DNA of 64,000 nucleotides from Sphingobacterium kitahiroshimense (GTDB taxonomy: Bacteria > Bacteroidota > Bacteroidia > Sphingobacteriales > Sphingobacteriaceae): assembly GCF_025961315.1 (NCBI RefSeq), contig NZ_JAOQNK010000001.1, forward strand, positions 2,728,001 through 2,792,000, written 5' to 3'. The notes below the pieces were generated by a model. That model ran no database searches, was not told where the DNA came from, and saw only the letters and a program-made list of their open reading frames with translations. The position numbers were made by a program, and so were the translations under genes. Positions within the stretch are counted from its first letter, which is position 1. The number at the start of each line of letters is the position of its first letter. Positions 8,841 through 17,594 of this stretch are shown piece after piece.

Positions 8841-9842
8841 CTACATAGGCATACGTGCCAGTGGACCGACATCCTGTCCGACAAAATCTTTAATTAAATA
8901 TTTTTGATATCCCGCTATTGCAATCATAGCCGCATTATCAGTACAGTACTCAAACTTCGGAATAAATACATTCCATTTATACCGTTCTCCCATTGCTAGC
9001 AATTCTCTTCTTAAACCTGAATTTGCCGAAACTCCACCAGCAATTGCAATATCTTTTACTCCAGTTTCTTTGGCTGCCTTTTTAAGTTTATTGAGCAATA
9101 TCGATACGATACGCGATTGAACTGAAGCGCAAACATCATCCATATGATTTTTCAAAAAATCGGGATCCGCTTTTTCCTCCTTTTGCACCATATAAAGAAT
9201 GGCCGTCTTCAAACCCGAAAAACTAAAATCTAAACCTTGTATTTGCGGTTCAGGAAGTTTATAGGCATCTGGGTTACCATTTTGTGCATGTTTATCGATT
9301 AACGGCCCGCCCGGGTATGGTAAATTCAGAATTTTTGCTGTTTTGTCAAACGCCTCGCCGGCGGCATCATCTAATGTCTGCCCTAAAATTTCCATTTCGA
9401 AATAATCTTTCACCAACACAATTTGTGTATGTCCCCCAGATACAGTAAGACATAAAAACGGGAAAGTAGGTTTAGGATCTTCAATAAAATGCGCTAATAT
9501 ATGAGCCTGCATGTGATTGACATCTATCAAGGGGATATTACGAGCAAGAGCAAAAGACTTTGCAAATGAAGTTCCAACCAACAATGCGCCTAATAATCCC
9601 GGACCACGTGTAAAAGCTACTGCATCTATTTGATTTTTATGTATTTTTGCAATGCGAATGGCTTCTTCTACTGTAGGAATAATATTTTGTTGATGCGCAC
9701 GCGATGCTAGTTCGGGTACAACACCCCCATACTTAGCATGAATCGCCTGAGTAGCAATAACATTAGAAAATATTTCACCGTCGATACAAATTGAAGCAGA
9801 TGTTTCATCGCAAGATGATTCAATACCTAAAATAACAGCCAT
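8841..9842 (-). CDS. tsaD: tRNA N6-adenosine threonylcarbamoyltransferase TsaD
   Basis: TsaD, with TsaB and TsaE, transfers threonylcarbamoyl to A37 of ANN-decoding tRNAs. The 333-aa protein has the family N-terminus (ILGIESSCDETS), the metal-binding pair His110 and His114 in VNHMQAHILAHF, and the late metal ligand Asp302 in CTDNAAMIA. The start is ATG 9842-9840. It is divergent from tamB with only 20 bp between the starts. A TACTTTTG -7 box on the minus strand at 9868-9875 lies inside the tamB 5' end. Confidence 0.98.
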   Translation of the reverse strand: MAVILGIESSCDETSASICIDGEIFSNVIATQAIHAKYGGVVPELASRAHQQNIIPTVEEAIRIAKIHKNQIDAVAFTRGPGLLGALLVGTSFAKSFALARNIPLIDVNHMQAHILAHFIEDPKPTFPFLCLTVSGGHTQIVLVKDYFEMEILGQTLDDAAGEAFDKTAKILNLPYPGGPLIDKHAQNGNPDAYKLPEPQIQGLDFSFSGLKTAILYMVQKEEKADPDFLKNHMDDVCASVQSRIVSILLNKLKKAAKETGVKDIAIAGGVSANSGLRRELLAMGERYKWNVFIPKFEYCTDNAAMIAIAGYQKYLIKDFVGQDVGPLARMPM

Positions 9843-9862
9843 AGCTTTGGGGTAATTAATAA

Positions 9863-12800
9863 TTGTACAAAAGTATCAAAAAAATAATTAAAATAGCACT
9901 GATTACACTGGCTAGCATACTCGTTTTGCTAGGAGTATTGCTACTATCGTTACAATTAGAGCCCGTTCAGAATTTTATTGCCAAGCGAGCAGTTTCTTAC
10001 CTCTCCAAAGAATTAAATACAAAAATCGCTCTAAAAAAAATATATTTTAAACCCTTTCGTTCTTTGGTTCTAGAAGGGTTTGAATTATACAGTCCAAATG
10101 GTGATACGATTTTGATAGCTGAAAAGCTAAATGCATCGGTAGATCTAAATCAATACTGGGATGACAAAAAAATTGTTATCAATAAACTTACACTAGAAAA
10201 TACCACAGCTTATTATCAGGCTTATAAAGACAGCTCAAACATTCAGTTTTTATTGCAGTACTTTACTCCACCAAAGAAAAAGGAAAAGAAAGTCAGTAAA
10301 AATTTAAATTTCGATTTAAAACAACTGAAATTAATAAATAATCAGTTTCGCTATCTTGATCATACCAAGAAACATTATGCGAAAGTTGTGGATTTTGGCG
10401 ACCTAGACATTAAACAATTAAATGCCGACTTTCGAAATATAAAACTTACGGACAAATCCATACAAGTTGACATTAAGAAATTAAATCTTCGAGAAAAAAA
10501 GGGATTGGAGGTTAAAGGATTAGTTGCAAAAGCATTTGTGAGCAACAAGAGAATTCAATTGGATAAGCTTTTATTGATCACGAATAAATCAACGATAAAA
10601 GACTTTGTCAAATTAGAGTTTAATAGTTTTGATGACTTTTCTGATTTTAACAATCGGGTGAATGTAAGCCTAAGAATCAAAAATTCTATTTTAAATTCAG
10701 AAGATATTGCCTTCTTTTCTTCATCAATGCACCGGGTCAAATTTGATTTAAAAATAAAGCAGGCCACAGCGCAAGGTAGCGTAAATCATATTGATGCAAA
10801 AAATATACAGATTGAAGCGGAAAAAGCAACTAAATTAAAAGGCAACGTTAAAATAATTGGCTTACCAGATATTGATCAAACAGATTTTAAATTAACAGAC
10901 CTATCATTACAATCAACCTACGCTGACCTGCAGGTTATTCTTCCAAAACTGAGCAATAACAAGAATTTTAAACTGCCAGAAATTGTAAAAATATTAAATA
11001 CAGTTTCGTACCAGGGAGATTTACATGGGCTTTATAATAATTTTCATATTGATGGAGAATTAAAAACAGAGTTAGGAGCGCTTAGTACCAAGTCATCTTT
11101 AAACTTTCAAAATGAAACACAATTTTCGGGTCTTTATGAATCAAAATCTTTTGACATAGGAAGATTTTTGAACAATAGTTTTTTAAAAACAACTGGGTTT
11201 AGCCTCAATTTAAAAGGTAAAGGAAGTTCATCAAAAACACTTTCAATAGATTTAGATGGTAATTTAGAAAATTTTAATTTCAGAAATTATACCTATCAAC
11301 AGATTCCAATATCGGGAATTATAGCTGAAGAAAAATTTAAAGGATCTGGTTCCATTAAAGACCCAAATGCAAGTATAGACTTTCAAACAGATGTGGACTG
11401 GTCAGATACCTCCGTTCTGTACAATCTAGTAGCAGGTATTCATGAAACCAATTTATATGCACTTCATCTTTCACAACAAGATAGTATAATTGTTCACAAC
11501 ACAACGATAGAAACTAATTTAAAAGGATCAAACATCAATAACCTTGTCGGCGATCTGAAAGCAAACAACATCAATTTCAGCACAAAAAAAGGTACATTTG
11601 ATATCAAAGAAGTTGTATTCCAAGCCTCCGGAGATGAAATCAACCGATTACTGACGGTATCTTCTGATGTTGTTATCGCCTCGCTTATTGGACAGATTGA
11701 TCTAAAAACAATTGTTCCTTATTTTAAAATGCTTGCCATGCGCTATGCACCTGCGATTGGTTTTGAAACAGAGCTGTACAATAATCAAAACTTTGAACTG
11801 GACCTTCAAATCAAATCATTTGAACCCATCGCTACCTTCTTTAAAAAGGAAATCAGCCTCGATAGCGGAGCAACTATGCACGCTAAATTTTCAAGCGAGG
11901 AAAACGCTGCACAATTCAATTTATATAGTCCCATTTTCAAATATAGTGGCATAAAGATTTCTAACCTTATTGTAGATCAGATCTCTAATACAGAATCCAT
12001 GTCTGTATCAGCTTCAGCAGACCGTATAAATCTCACTGATAGCACCTATATTAAAAATGTAAATATTGCTAACATTCTTTCCAATGATAGTTTACGTTTC
12101 AATATAAAACTATCCGAACTAGATGCTAGTAATAACCTTGATCTTAATGGTGTTATTCGTTTTGCTCACCAGAAGCCTGCATTTATCAGTTTTGATCCAT
12201 CAACTATTATTATTAATAAAAACCAATGGTCACTTACCCAGGGTTCAGAACTTAAAGTTTCCAAAGGGAAATGGTTCTTGCAAGATTTGACGTTACAGCA
12301 TGATGAACAAAAAGTACTGCTCAATGGGATATTGTCTAATGCTGAAAGCGACCAATTGAATATCTTATTCAAAGATTTTAATCTAAGTTCTTTAAATGGT
12401 ATTACAAAACCACTTGGCATTACTATGTCAGGCGCAATGAATGGTAATCTTGAAATCAATTCCCTTTTTAAGTCCCCATATTTTATTGCTAACCTACAGA
12501 CAAATCCGATCCTTTATAATCAACTTCCAATCGGTCAGCTTAGCTTAAAGGCAAATTACGACCAAAATGCCAATATTGTCCATTTAGACAGTAAAATCGA
12601 TGATGGGAACAAAAGCATTACACTTGCCGGCACCTATAATATCAAAGAGGAGGAGGATAAAATAAATCTCAAGGCTTCCCTAAAGAATACTGATCTTATC
12701 CTTTTCCAACCTTTTTTGAAATCATTAGTTTCAAATCTCCAAGGAAGAGTCCATGGTGAGCTTGATATCAAAGGAAATATCGACAAGCCAAAAATAAGTG

Positions 12801-14245
12801 GAAATGCTAATTTCACCGATGCATCATTTATCATCAATTATTTAAGGACTCCCTACCATCTTACTGATAAAGCCATTATAGTATCAAATGGTATTTTCCT
12901 CAACAATTTTAAAATTCTTGATCCTAAAAACAGTGAAGCCCTTGTCAATGGTATGGTCGATCTAAATAAGCTTTCCGATCCGACTATTGATGTTAAGGTA
13001 AGAGCGAATAATTTTTTAACGCTCAACACTACGCTTAAGGACAACAATCTTTATTATGGAACAGCATATGCCAGTGGTGATTTCAACTTCAAAGGTCTAA
13101 CCTCAGCTATCAATATCGATATCAAAGCTAAGTCGGAAGATAATACAGTTATTAACATTCCCTTCAATAGTTCGATGACAATCAGTGATAACGATTTTAT
13201 CTATTTCGTTTCTCCAGATAGCGCAACTACCTCCGAACAGATAAAAAGAAAAAGTTTTAACGGTATCACGATGAATATGGATCTTTCTTTAAGTCCAAAT
13301 GCAGAAATGAATTTATATACTACTTTAGGTGGTGTTTCTGGACGTGGAACAGGAAATATCACAATGAATATCAGCTCTCTAGGTGACTTTGGAATGTTCG
13401 GCGATTATATCATCAGTTCTGGTAAATTCAATTTTAAAGCACAGGATTATCTGAATAAGATCTTCGATCTTAAAGAAGGAGGAACTATTCGCTGGGCTGG
13501 TAAACCCGCCGAAGCCAACATTAATTTGACTGCGATCTACCAACAAAGAACTTCCCTGTCCCCTCTTTATAATGCGGCAGGACAAACAGACAATCCGCAA
13601 CGAATTCTTGCCCAAGCGGATATGAATCTAAAAGGTTTATTGAGTCAGCCCGAAATAAATTTTGATCTCAACTTTCCTCAGGATCCATATGTCAAAGATG
13701 AACTTCAAGGTTATCTTTCAGATGTTAACAACATCAATCAGCAAGCCCTCAGTTTAATCGTTCGCAGAAGCTTTACGCCAGGATCGCAGACTGATTTCGG
13801 TAAAGAAGTCAACAATACCTTATTATCTGCCGGAACTGAAATTGCTTTCAATCAATTAAATAATATCATTGCAGAATCTCTAAATATCAATTTTTTCGAC
13901 ATCAATATTAAAAGTTTAAATGATGCTTCAGCATCATTGAGACTTTTTAATGATCGTTTAATCTTGACGGGTGGAATCACAGATAACAGGAGCAACCAGC
14001 TGACGGATTTAAATGTATTTTCGGACCGTGTAACTACGGATGCAGAAGCCCTGTTTTATCTTCGTAAAGATGGTCGTTTACTTCTAAGAGGGTCTAACCG
14101 TCTAAATACACGGAATTTCCTTATCAATCCTAATGGTGAGGAATATGTGAGTGCCGTGGGTTTAGTATACCGTCAGGAGTTCAATTCCTTTTCAGAATTT
14201 CTATCGCGGATGTTTCCATTTGGAAAAAAGAAAAAAGCGAAATAG
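9863..14245 (+). CDS. tamB: TamB/AsmA-like translocation and assembly module (DUF490)
   Basis: A very large envelope protein (1460 aa). It has an N-terminal membrane anchor (about residues 8-30) followed by a long periplasmic beta-rich region and a C-terminal DUF490/TamB domain (about 1050-1440). TamB-type proteins bridge inner and outer membranes in lipid transfer or outer-membrane protein assembly. An AsmA-like N-terminal block follows the anchor (residues about 40-100). The start is TTG at 9863; an in-frame stop directly precedes it (9860-9862) and no ATG can be used without losing the anchor. Pairing with divergent tsaD is common in Bacteroidota. A terminator shared with tig follows at 14411-14446. 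Confidence 0.92.
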   Translation: MYKSIKKIIKIALITLASILVLLGVLLLSLQLEPVQNFIAKRAVSYLSKELNTKIALKKIYFKPFRSLVLEGFELYSPNGDTILIAEKLNASVDLNQYWDDKKIVINKLTLENTTAYYQAYKDSSNIQFLLQYFTPPKKKEKKVSKNLNFDLKQLKLINNQFRYLDHTKKHYAKVVDFGDLDIKQLNADFRNIKLTDKSIQVDIKKLNLREKKGLEVKGLVAKAFVSNKRIQLDKLLLITNKSTIKDFVKLEFNSFDDFSDFNNRVNVSLRIKNSILNSEDIAFFSSSMHRVKFDLKIKQATAQGSVNHIDAKNIQIEAEKATKLKGNVKIIGLPDIDQTDFKLTDLSLQSTYADLQVILPKLSNNKNFKLPEIVKILNTVSYQGDLHGLYNNFHIDGELKTELGALSTKSSLNFQNETQFSGLYESKSFDIGRFLNNSFLKTTGFSLNLKGKGSSSKTLSIDLDGNLENFNFRNYTYQQIPISGIIAEEKFKGSGSIKDPNASIDFQTDVDWSDTSVLYNLVAGIHETNLYALHLSQQDSIIVHNTTIETNLKGSNINNLVGDLKANNINFSTKKGTFDIKEVVFQASGDEINRLLTVSSDVVIASLIGQIDLKTIVPYFKMLAMRYAPAIGFETELYNNQNFELDLQIKSFEPIATFFKKEISLDSGATMHAKFSSEENAAQFNLYSPIFKYSGIKISNLIVDQISNTESMSVSASADRINLTDSTYIKNVNIANILSNDSLRFNIKLSELDASNNLDLNGVIRFAHQKPAFISFDPSTIIINKNQWSLTQGSELKVSKGKWFLQDLTLQHDEQKVLLNGILSNAESDQLNILFKDFNLSSLNGITKPLGITMSGAMNGNLEINSLFKSPYFIANLQTNPILYNQLPIGQLSLKANYDQNANIVHLDSKIDDGNKSITLAGTYNIKEEEDKINLKASLKNTDLILFQPFLKSLVSNLQGRVHGELDIKGNIDKPKISGNANFTDASFIINYLRTPYHLTDKAIIVSNGIFLNNFKILDPKNSEALVNGMVDLNKLSDPTIDVKVRANNFLTLNTTLKDNNLYYGTAYASGDFNFKGLTSAINIDIKAKSEDNTVINIPFNSSMTISDNDFIYFVSPDSATTSEQIKRKSFNGITMNMDLSLSPNAEMNLYTTLGGVSGRGTGNITMNISSLGDFGMFGDYIISSGKFNFKAQDYLNKIFDLKEGGTIRWAGKPAEANINLTAIYQQRTSLSPLYNAAGQTDNPQRILAQADMNLKGLLSQPEINFDLNFPQDPYVKDELQGYLSDVNNINQQALSLIVRRSFTPGSQTDFGKEVNNTLLSAGTEIAFNQLNNIIAESLNINFFDINIKSLNDASASLRLFNDRLILTGGITDNRSNQLTDLNVFSDRVTTDAEALFYLRKDGRLLLRGSNRLNTRNFLINPNGEEYVSAVGLVYRQEFNSFSEFLSRMFPFGKKKKAK
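9868..9875 (-). promoter_or_regulatory. Candidate -7 box of the tsaD promoter
   Basis: CAAAAGTA on the plus strand is TACTTTTG on the minus strand, an exact TAnnTTTG match 25 nt before the tsaD start. It overlaps the first codons of tamB. No TTG is seen at the ideal upstream spacing. Confidence 0.4.
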
Positions 14246-14410
14246 CAATAGCCCTTCAACAGCTTAATAATTTATTCAATTAAAAACAAATAGACCATCT
14301 TGGTGCAAACAACATGAAGGTCATATAAAAGCTCGTGTAATCATACTAAAACTTTCTTATCTAAGGCTCACTTCATATTATATCAAGCTTAGAAACCAGT
14401 AATTGCACCT

Positions 14411-14446
14411 AAAAAAAGCCTTTCCAAAATATGGAAAGGCTTTTTC
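14411..14446. terminator. Bidirectional intrinsic terminator between tamB and tig
   Basis: AAAAAGCCTTTCCA and TGGAAAGGCTTTTT form a 14-bp stem with T-tracts in both directions between convergent genes. Confidence 0.88.
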
Positions 14447-14467
14447 TATGATTAGAAGTTGAATAGC

Positions 14468-15793
14468 TTACGCTAATTTTTCGAATGCACTATATTCGAT
14501 CTCTTCTTTATTGATTTTAATTTGCTCTTTTAAGAATTCGAACACTTTAAGTGCTTTTGCTTCTTCGAACAAACGGTTTCCTTGCTCTCTATCTTGCAAC
14601 ATTTGAATTGCATATTGCGATAATTGCTCATCACTTGGCTCCTCATTGATGTTGTACATTTTGATCTGCGCATAAATACGCTCTTTTGCCAAATTGATTA
14701 CTTCATCATATTTAACTTCAAGACCATTTTCAGTAACAACACGGTTCTCAATGATCGTCCATTTCAAGTTATTCAAGAAATCAGCAAAACCTTCGTTCAA
14801 CTCTTCTTCAGAGATACTTGGGTTCGTTGCTTTTAACCATCTTTTCAAAAACTCTTCTGGAAAAGCTACATCAACTTTTTCCATACCGAAAGTATACATA
14901 TCATTACGTAAACGTTGGTCAGAATTTTGTTTGAATAAGTTTTCAACTTCTTCTTTTACTTTTGTTCTGAATTCAGCTTCTTCAGTAACTTCGCCTTCAG
15001 CAAACAATTTATTGAAGAACTCCTGATTTAAATCAGACTCTTCTAAACGGTTGATATTTTTTACCGTTAACTCAAATTTAGTAACGTCCAAAGCTTCAAC
15101 CTCCTCAGGAGTGATTCCTAAAATACGGGAGATATCTTCAGCATTGAATGCTTTTTTAATATCAATCTTAACCGTATCATCTTGTTTAAGACCTACTAAA
15201 GATTTTTTAATTTTTGCATCTTCGATAATATCAGTACGTACCGAAGTTGTTTTCTCAATACCGTCTTCTTTATCTTGTTTCAACGTAGCGTATAAAACAT
15301 CACCTTCTTCAGAAACTTCAGGGTTAGTCATTTTACCATAGCTACGACGTAAATTTTTAATACGTGATTCTAAAGTTTCATCATCAGCCTTAATGTCATA
15401 TTCTGTAAATTCAGCTTCTTTAGTGAAAGGATTTACAAATTCTGGAGCTAAACCAATTTCATACTTAAATTGGAAGTTATCTTTATAGTCCCAGTTATAT
15501 GTAGCCGTTTCTTCAATAGGAAGAGGTTGACCTAAAACTTCTAATTTATTCTCGCCGATGTACGCTGTAATTTTATCATTAACAATTTTGTTTACTGTAT
15601 CCAACAAAATTGATTTACCATAAGTACGTCTAATATGTGCTGCAGGCACTAAACCAGGGCGGAATCCAGGTAATTTAGCTTTTTTAGCTTGATCCTTGAT
15701 TTCTTTGTCTACTTGTGGGTTATAATCTTCTGGCGCTAAATCAACTGTAATTACTGCGTTGATCGCGTCAACTTTTTCGTGTGAAATGTTCAT
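14468..15793 (-). CDS. tig: Trigger factor
   Basis: Ribosome-associated chaperone that receives nascent chains at the exit tunnel. At 441 aa it shows the ribosome-binding N-terminal domain with the signature loop LPGFRPGLVP at about residues 40-49 (GFRxGxxP type), a central PPIase-like region (about 150-250), and the helical C-terminal chaperone domain. The middle region looks divergent from a standard FKBP fold, as is usual in Bacteroidota. The start is ATG 15793-15791. The gene lies downstream of tRNA-Leu but is separated from it by a terminator, and no clear -7 box is visible in the gap. Confidence 0.95.
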   Translation of the reverse strand: MNISHEKVDAINAVITVDLAPEDYNPQVDKEIKDQAKKAKLPGFRPGLVPAAHIRRTYGKSILLDTVNKIVNDKITAYIGENKLEVLGQPLPIEETATYNWDYKDNFQFKYEIGLAPEFVNPFTKEAEFTEYDIKADDETLESRIKNLRRSYGKMTNPEVSEEGDVLYATLKQDKEDGIEKTTSVRTDIIEDAKIKKSLVGLKQDDTVKIDIKKAFNAEDISRILGITPEEVEALDVTKFELTVKNINRLEESDLNQEFFNKLFAEGEVTEEAEFRTKVKEEVENLFKQNSDQRLRNDMYTFGMEKVDVAFPEEFLKRWLKATNPSISEEELNEGFADFLNNLKWTIIENRVVTENGLEVKYDEVINLAKERIYAQIKMYNINEEPSDEQLSQYAIQMLQDREQGNRLFEEAKALKVFEFLKEQIKINKEEIEYSAFEKLA

Positions 15794-15825
15794 ACTCTTT
15801 CTAAACCGTTACGCATTATTTTGAT

Positions 15826-15862
15826 AAAAAAAAATCCTCCCGATGATTTAATTTCGGGAGGA
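15826..15862 (-). terminator. Intrinsic terminator after tRNA-Leu
   Basis: On the minus strand, TCCTCCCGA (15862-15854) and TCGGGAGGA (15843-15835) pair and run into a T9 tract. It lies between the tRNA and tig. Confidence 0.85.
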
Positions 15863-15870
15863 CATTCAAG

Positions 15871-15952
15871 TGCGGAAGAAGGGACTCGAACCCCCACGTC
15901 TTGCGACGCCAGATCCTAAGTCTGGTGCGGCTACCAATTACGCCACTTCCGC
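15871..15952 (-). tRNA. tRNA-Leu (anticodon UAG)
   Basis: An 82-nt class II tRNA. Acceptor strands GCGGAAG and CTTCCGC pair, the T arm contains GGTTCGAGTCC, and the D arm contains TAATTGGTA. The anticodon stem CCAGA/TCTGG frames the loop CTTAGGA, giving anticodon TAG, which reads CUA and other CUN leucine codons. There is a long variable arm (GCGTCGCAAGACGTG region), discriminator A, and no encoded CCA. Confidence 0.97.
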
Positions 15953-15972
15953 ATTAGGATTTCTTGTTGGCA

Positions 15973-16003
15973 CAAAGATAGAAACGAAACGTATATGATG
16001 CAA
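15973..16003 (-). promoter_or_regulatory. Promoter of tRNA-Leu
   Basis: On the minus strand TTG (16003-16001) is followed after 20 nt by TATCTTTG (15980-15973), matching the Bacteroidetes sigma-A promoter TTG/TAnnTTTG. The -7 box lies 20 nt before the mature tRNA 5' end. Confidence 0.6.
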
Positions 16004-16061
16004 GTCTTTTCTCAATAAATTTTCATTATTTTCTAATTTATATTTTATGGTAAAAAATAAA

Positions 16062-16105
16062 TTTGCATAATTCATTCTTATTCATTTACTTTGAAAAACA
16101 AAGTA
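16062..16105 (+). promoter_or_regulatory. Promoter and palindromic operator of the creD locus (copy 1)
   Basis: TTTG (16062-16065) and TTACTTTG (16086-16093) are spaced 20 nt apart like a Bacteroidetes promoter. The -7 box is the left arm of a palindrome, TACTTTG-AAAAA-CAAAGTA (16087-16105), which ends 5 nt before the ATG. A regulator bound here would block the promoter. The same motif recurs at 17045-17063. Confidence 0.7.
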
Positions 16106-16110
16106 CTTTT

Positions 16111-16728
16111 ATGAAACAAGAAGATTTAGTAAAAGAAATAGCAAGTATTCGGAATTTAATGGAAAAATCTAGCAAATTTATTTCCATTAGCGGGATTTCC
16201 AGTGTTCTTATTGGTACATATGCACTACTAGGAGCAGCATATGCCTACTATGAAGTTTATGGCTTTGATAGTCAAATGGGTTATCGGGATCATTATGTCA
16301 ATGAACCATTGATTATCATGAAACTTCTAACGACAGCTATTCTCGTTTTAATAGCCTCTATCTTTACGGGAGTCTTTATGGCCATAAAAAAAGCTAAAGC
16401 TAATCGCCAAAATATTTGGAATACCACAAGCCGGGCTTTATTTTTTGCAATGGCAGTTCCGCTTTGTACTGGAGGCCTATTTGCCATCATAGCTATCTTT
16501 AAAGAAAACTATGCGGTGGTATCCTCTATCCTATTGATTTTTTACGGTCTGGCACTTACAGCCGGTAGTCATTATACATTTAGTGAAATAAAAGGTCTTG
16601 GAATTTTAGAAATTGTACTAGGACTATTAGCTTTGCTTTTTCCAGGTAATGGAATTATTTTTTGGGCATTGGGATTTGGAGTTCTACATATCATATATGG
16701 AGTAATCGTTCATAAAAAATACGAATAG
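16111..16728 (+). CDS. Six-helix membrane protein of the creD locus
   Basis: A 205-aa integral membrane protein of unknown function. After a short cytoplasmic N-terminus (MKQEDLVKEIASIRNLMEKS) there are about six hydrophobic segments, roughly at 23-48, 69-92, 108-128, 135-158 and a pair in 163-202. I chose ATG 16111. An in-frame extension to TTG 16063 would begin inside the promoter and cross the operator. Its stop overlaps the GTG start of the HTH_34 regulator by 1 nt, so the two are translationally coupled. Such a membrane protein beside an HTH_34 regulator may be a sensor or target, but this is inference only. Confidence 0.82.
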   Translation: MKQEDLVKEIASIRNLMEKSSKFISISGISSVLIGTYALLGAAYAYYEVYGFDSQMGYRDHYVNEPLIIMKLLTTAILVLIASIFTGVFMAIKKAKANRQNIWNTTSRALFFAMAVPLCTGGLFAIIAIFKENYAVVSSILLIFYGLALTAGSHYTFSEIKGLGILEIVLGLLALLFPGNGIIFWALGFGVLHIIYGVIVHKKYE

Positions 16729-17030
16729 TGAATTTAGACTTAACACAGTATAATAAAGTATTTGAAAATAAAGTCCGCTTACAGATCATGAGCGTATTGA
16801 TGGCTAATGACGAATATGATTTTAATTCATTAAAATCCATACTGGATGTCACTGATGGAAATCTGGCTTCTAATTTGAAAACATTGGAAAAGGAAAAATA
16901 CATCGAAGTTTTTAAAACCTTTGTCGACAGAAAGCCAAATACACGATATAGAAGAACAACCGAAGGTGAAAGGGCTTTCGAAGAACATTTAAAGGCTCTT
17001 GAAAAATTGATCAAACAACAATACAAATAA
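16728..17030 (+). CDS. HTH_34-type winged-helix transcriptional regulator
   Basis: A 100-aa winged-helix DNA-binding protein of the PF13601 (HTH_34) type. The pattern is clear: FENKVRLQIMSVLMAND, then the recognition-helix region TDGNLASNLKTLEKEKYIEV (about 43-62), the wing FVDRKPNTRYRRTTEGERAF, and a C-terminal helix ending in LEKLIKQQYK. It starts with GTG sharing one base with the upstream stop. It is too short for a ligand domain. It is the obvious candidate to bind the two identical palindromes at 16087 and 17045, giving control of both its own transcript and the Coq4-like/creD transcript. Confidence 0.9.
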   Translation: MNLDLTQYNKVFENKVRLQIMSVLMANDEYDFNSLKSILDVTDGNLASNLKTLEKEKYIEVFKTFVDRKPNTRYRRTTEGERAFEEHLKALEKLIKQQYK

Positions 17031-17044
17031 TTTTTTTATCCATT

Positions 17045-17063
17045 TACTTTGAATTTCAAAGTA
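17045..17063 (+). promoter_or_regulatory. Palindromic operator of the creD locus (copy 2)
   Basis: TACTTTGAA-T-TTCAAAGTA is a perfect palindrome with 9-bp arms. With its flanks (CATTTACTTTGAA and CAAAGTACTTTTA) it is nearly identical to copy 1 at 16087-16105. It again overlaps a TTACTTTG -7 box, 17 nt before the Coq4-like gene. No TTG is seen at the ideal upstream position. Confidence 0.7.
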
Positions 17064-17080
17064 CTTTTAAAATAAAAAAC

Positions 17081-17584
17081 ATGAAAATACGATTAACCAT
17101 AATGCTCGCTTTGTACAACTCCAGTCAAAAGATTTACACAGAGTTATTTAAACAAAATAAATCAGCTTGGAAAATCAGTAAAGAAGATTTTCTAAAATTC
17201 CCGAAAGACTCTTTAGGATATCATATAGGTATATTCTATCAAGAGAAAGGTTTTGATGTTATCCCAAAACTAGAGAATCACGATGTGTTTCATGTCATCA
17301 CAGAGTGCGGCACAGAAATACAGGACGAAGTTGCTATGCAGTATCTATTACTTGGCAATGGAAAGATAAGTTTATACCAATTTGCCATGATTGGAATAGG
17401 GACCTGTATATATCCCGAATATCTAAAAACGTACTTCAGAGCATTAGCAAAAGGAAATTCTATGCAAAAATTCTATGATCTGGATTTTAAGGCATTATTG
17501 AAAATTCCTTTAGCTGAAATCAAAAACAGCTTATCTTTTAATTTAAAAACACACCTTAACCATCATAATTTAACAGCATTATAA
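17081..17584 (+). CDS. Coq4-like protein
   Basis: A 167-aa soluble protein related to the Coq4 family. In ubiquinone-making eukaryotes Coq4 is a metal-binding protein of the CoQ complex. The family's HDxxHx(11)E metal motif is intact: His67, Asp68, His71 and Glu83 in HDVFHVITECGTEIQDE. It is followed by the conserved VAMQYLLLGNG block. Bacteroidota normally use menaquinone and lack ubiquinone synthesis, so the role must differ. It is followed by creD after 10 bp and preceded by operator copy 2. A second Met at residue 8 is an alternative start. Confidence 0.78.
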   Translation: MKIRLTIMLALYNSSQKIYTELFKQNKSAWKISKEDFLKFPKDSLGYHIGIFYQEKGFDVIPKLENHDVFHVITECGTEIQDEVAMQYLLLGNGKISLYQFAMIGIGTCIYPEYLKTYFRALAKGNSMQKFYDLDFKALLKIPLAEIKNSLSFNLKTHLNHHNLTAL

Positions 17585-17594
17585 ATTTAAAATC

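Noticed and set aside
10555..13615. Several minus-strand ORFs of 60-100 aa inside tamB
   Set aside because: They are antisense shadows of the large TamB coding frame with no start signals or family features.
15871..15952. Whether the tRNA-Leu 3' end marks an integrated element
   Set aside because: No integrase gene or partial tRNA duplicate is nearby; the tRNA is flanked by its promoter and terminator.
16063..16110. In-frame TTG extension of the creD-locus membrane protein gene
   Set aside because: It starts inside the predicted -33 box and would be translated through the operator; ATG 16111 fits better.
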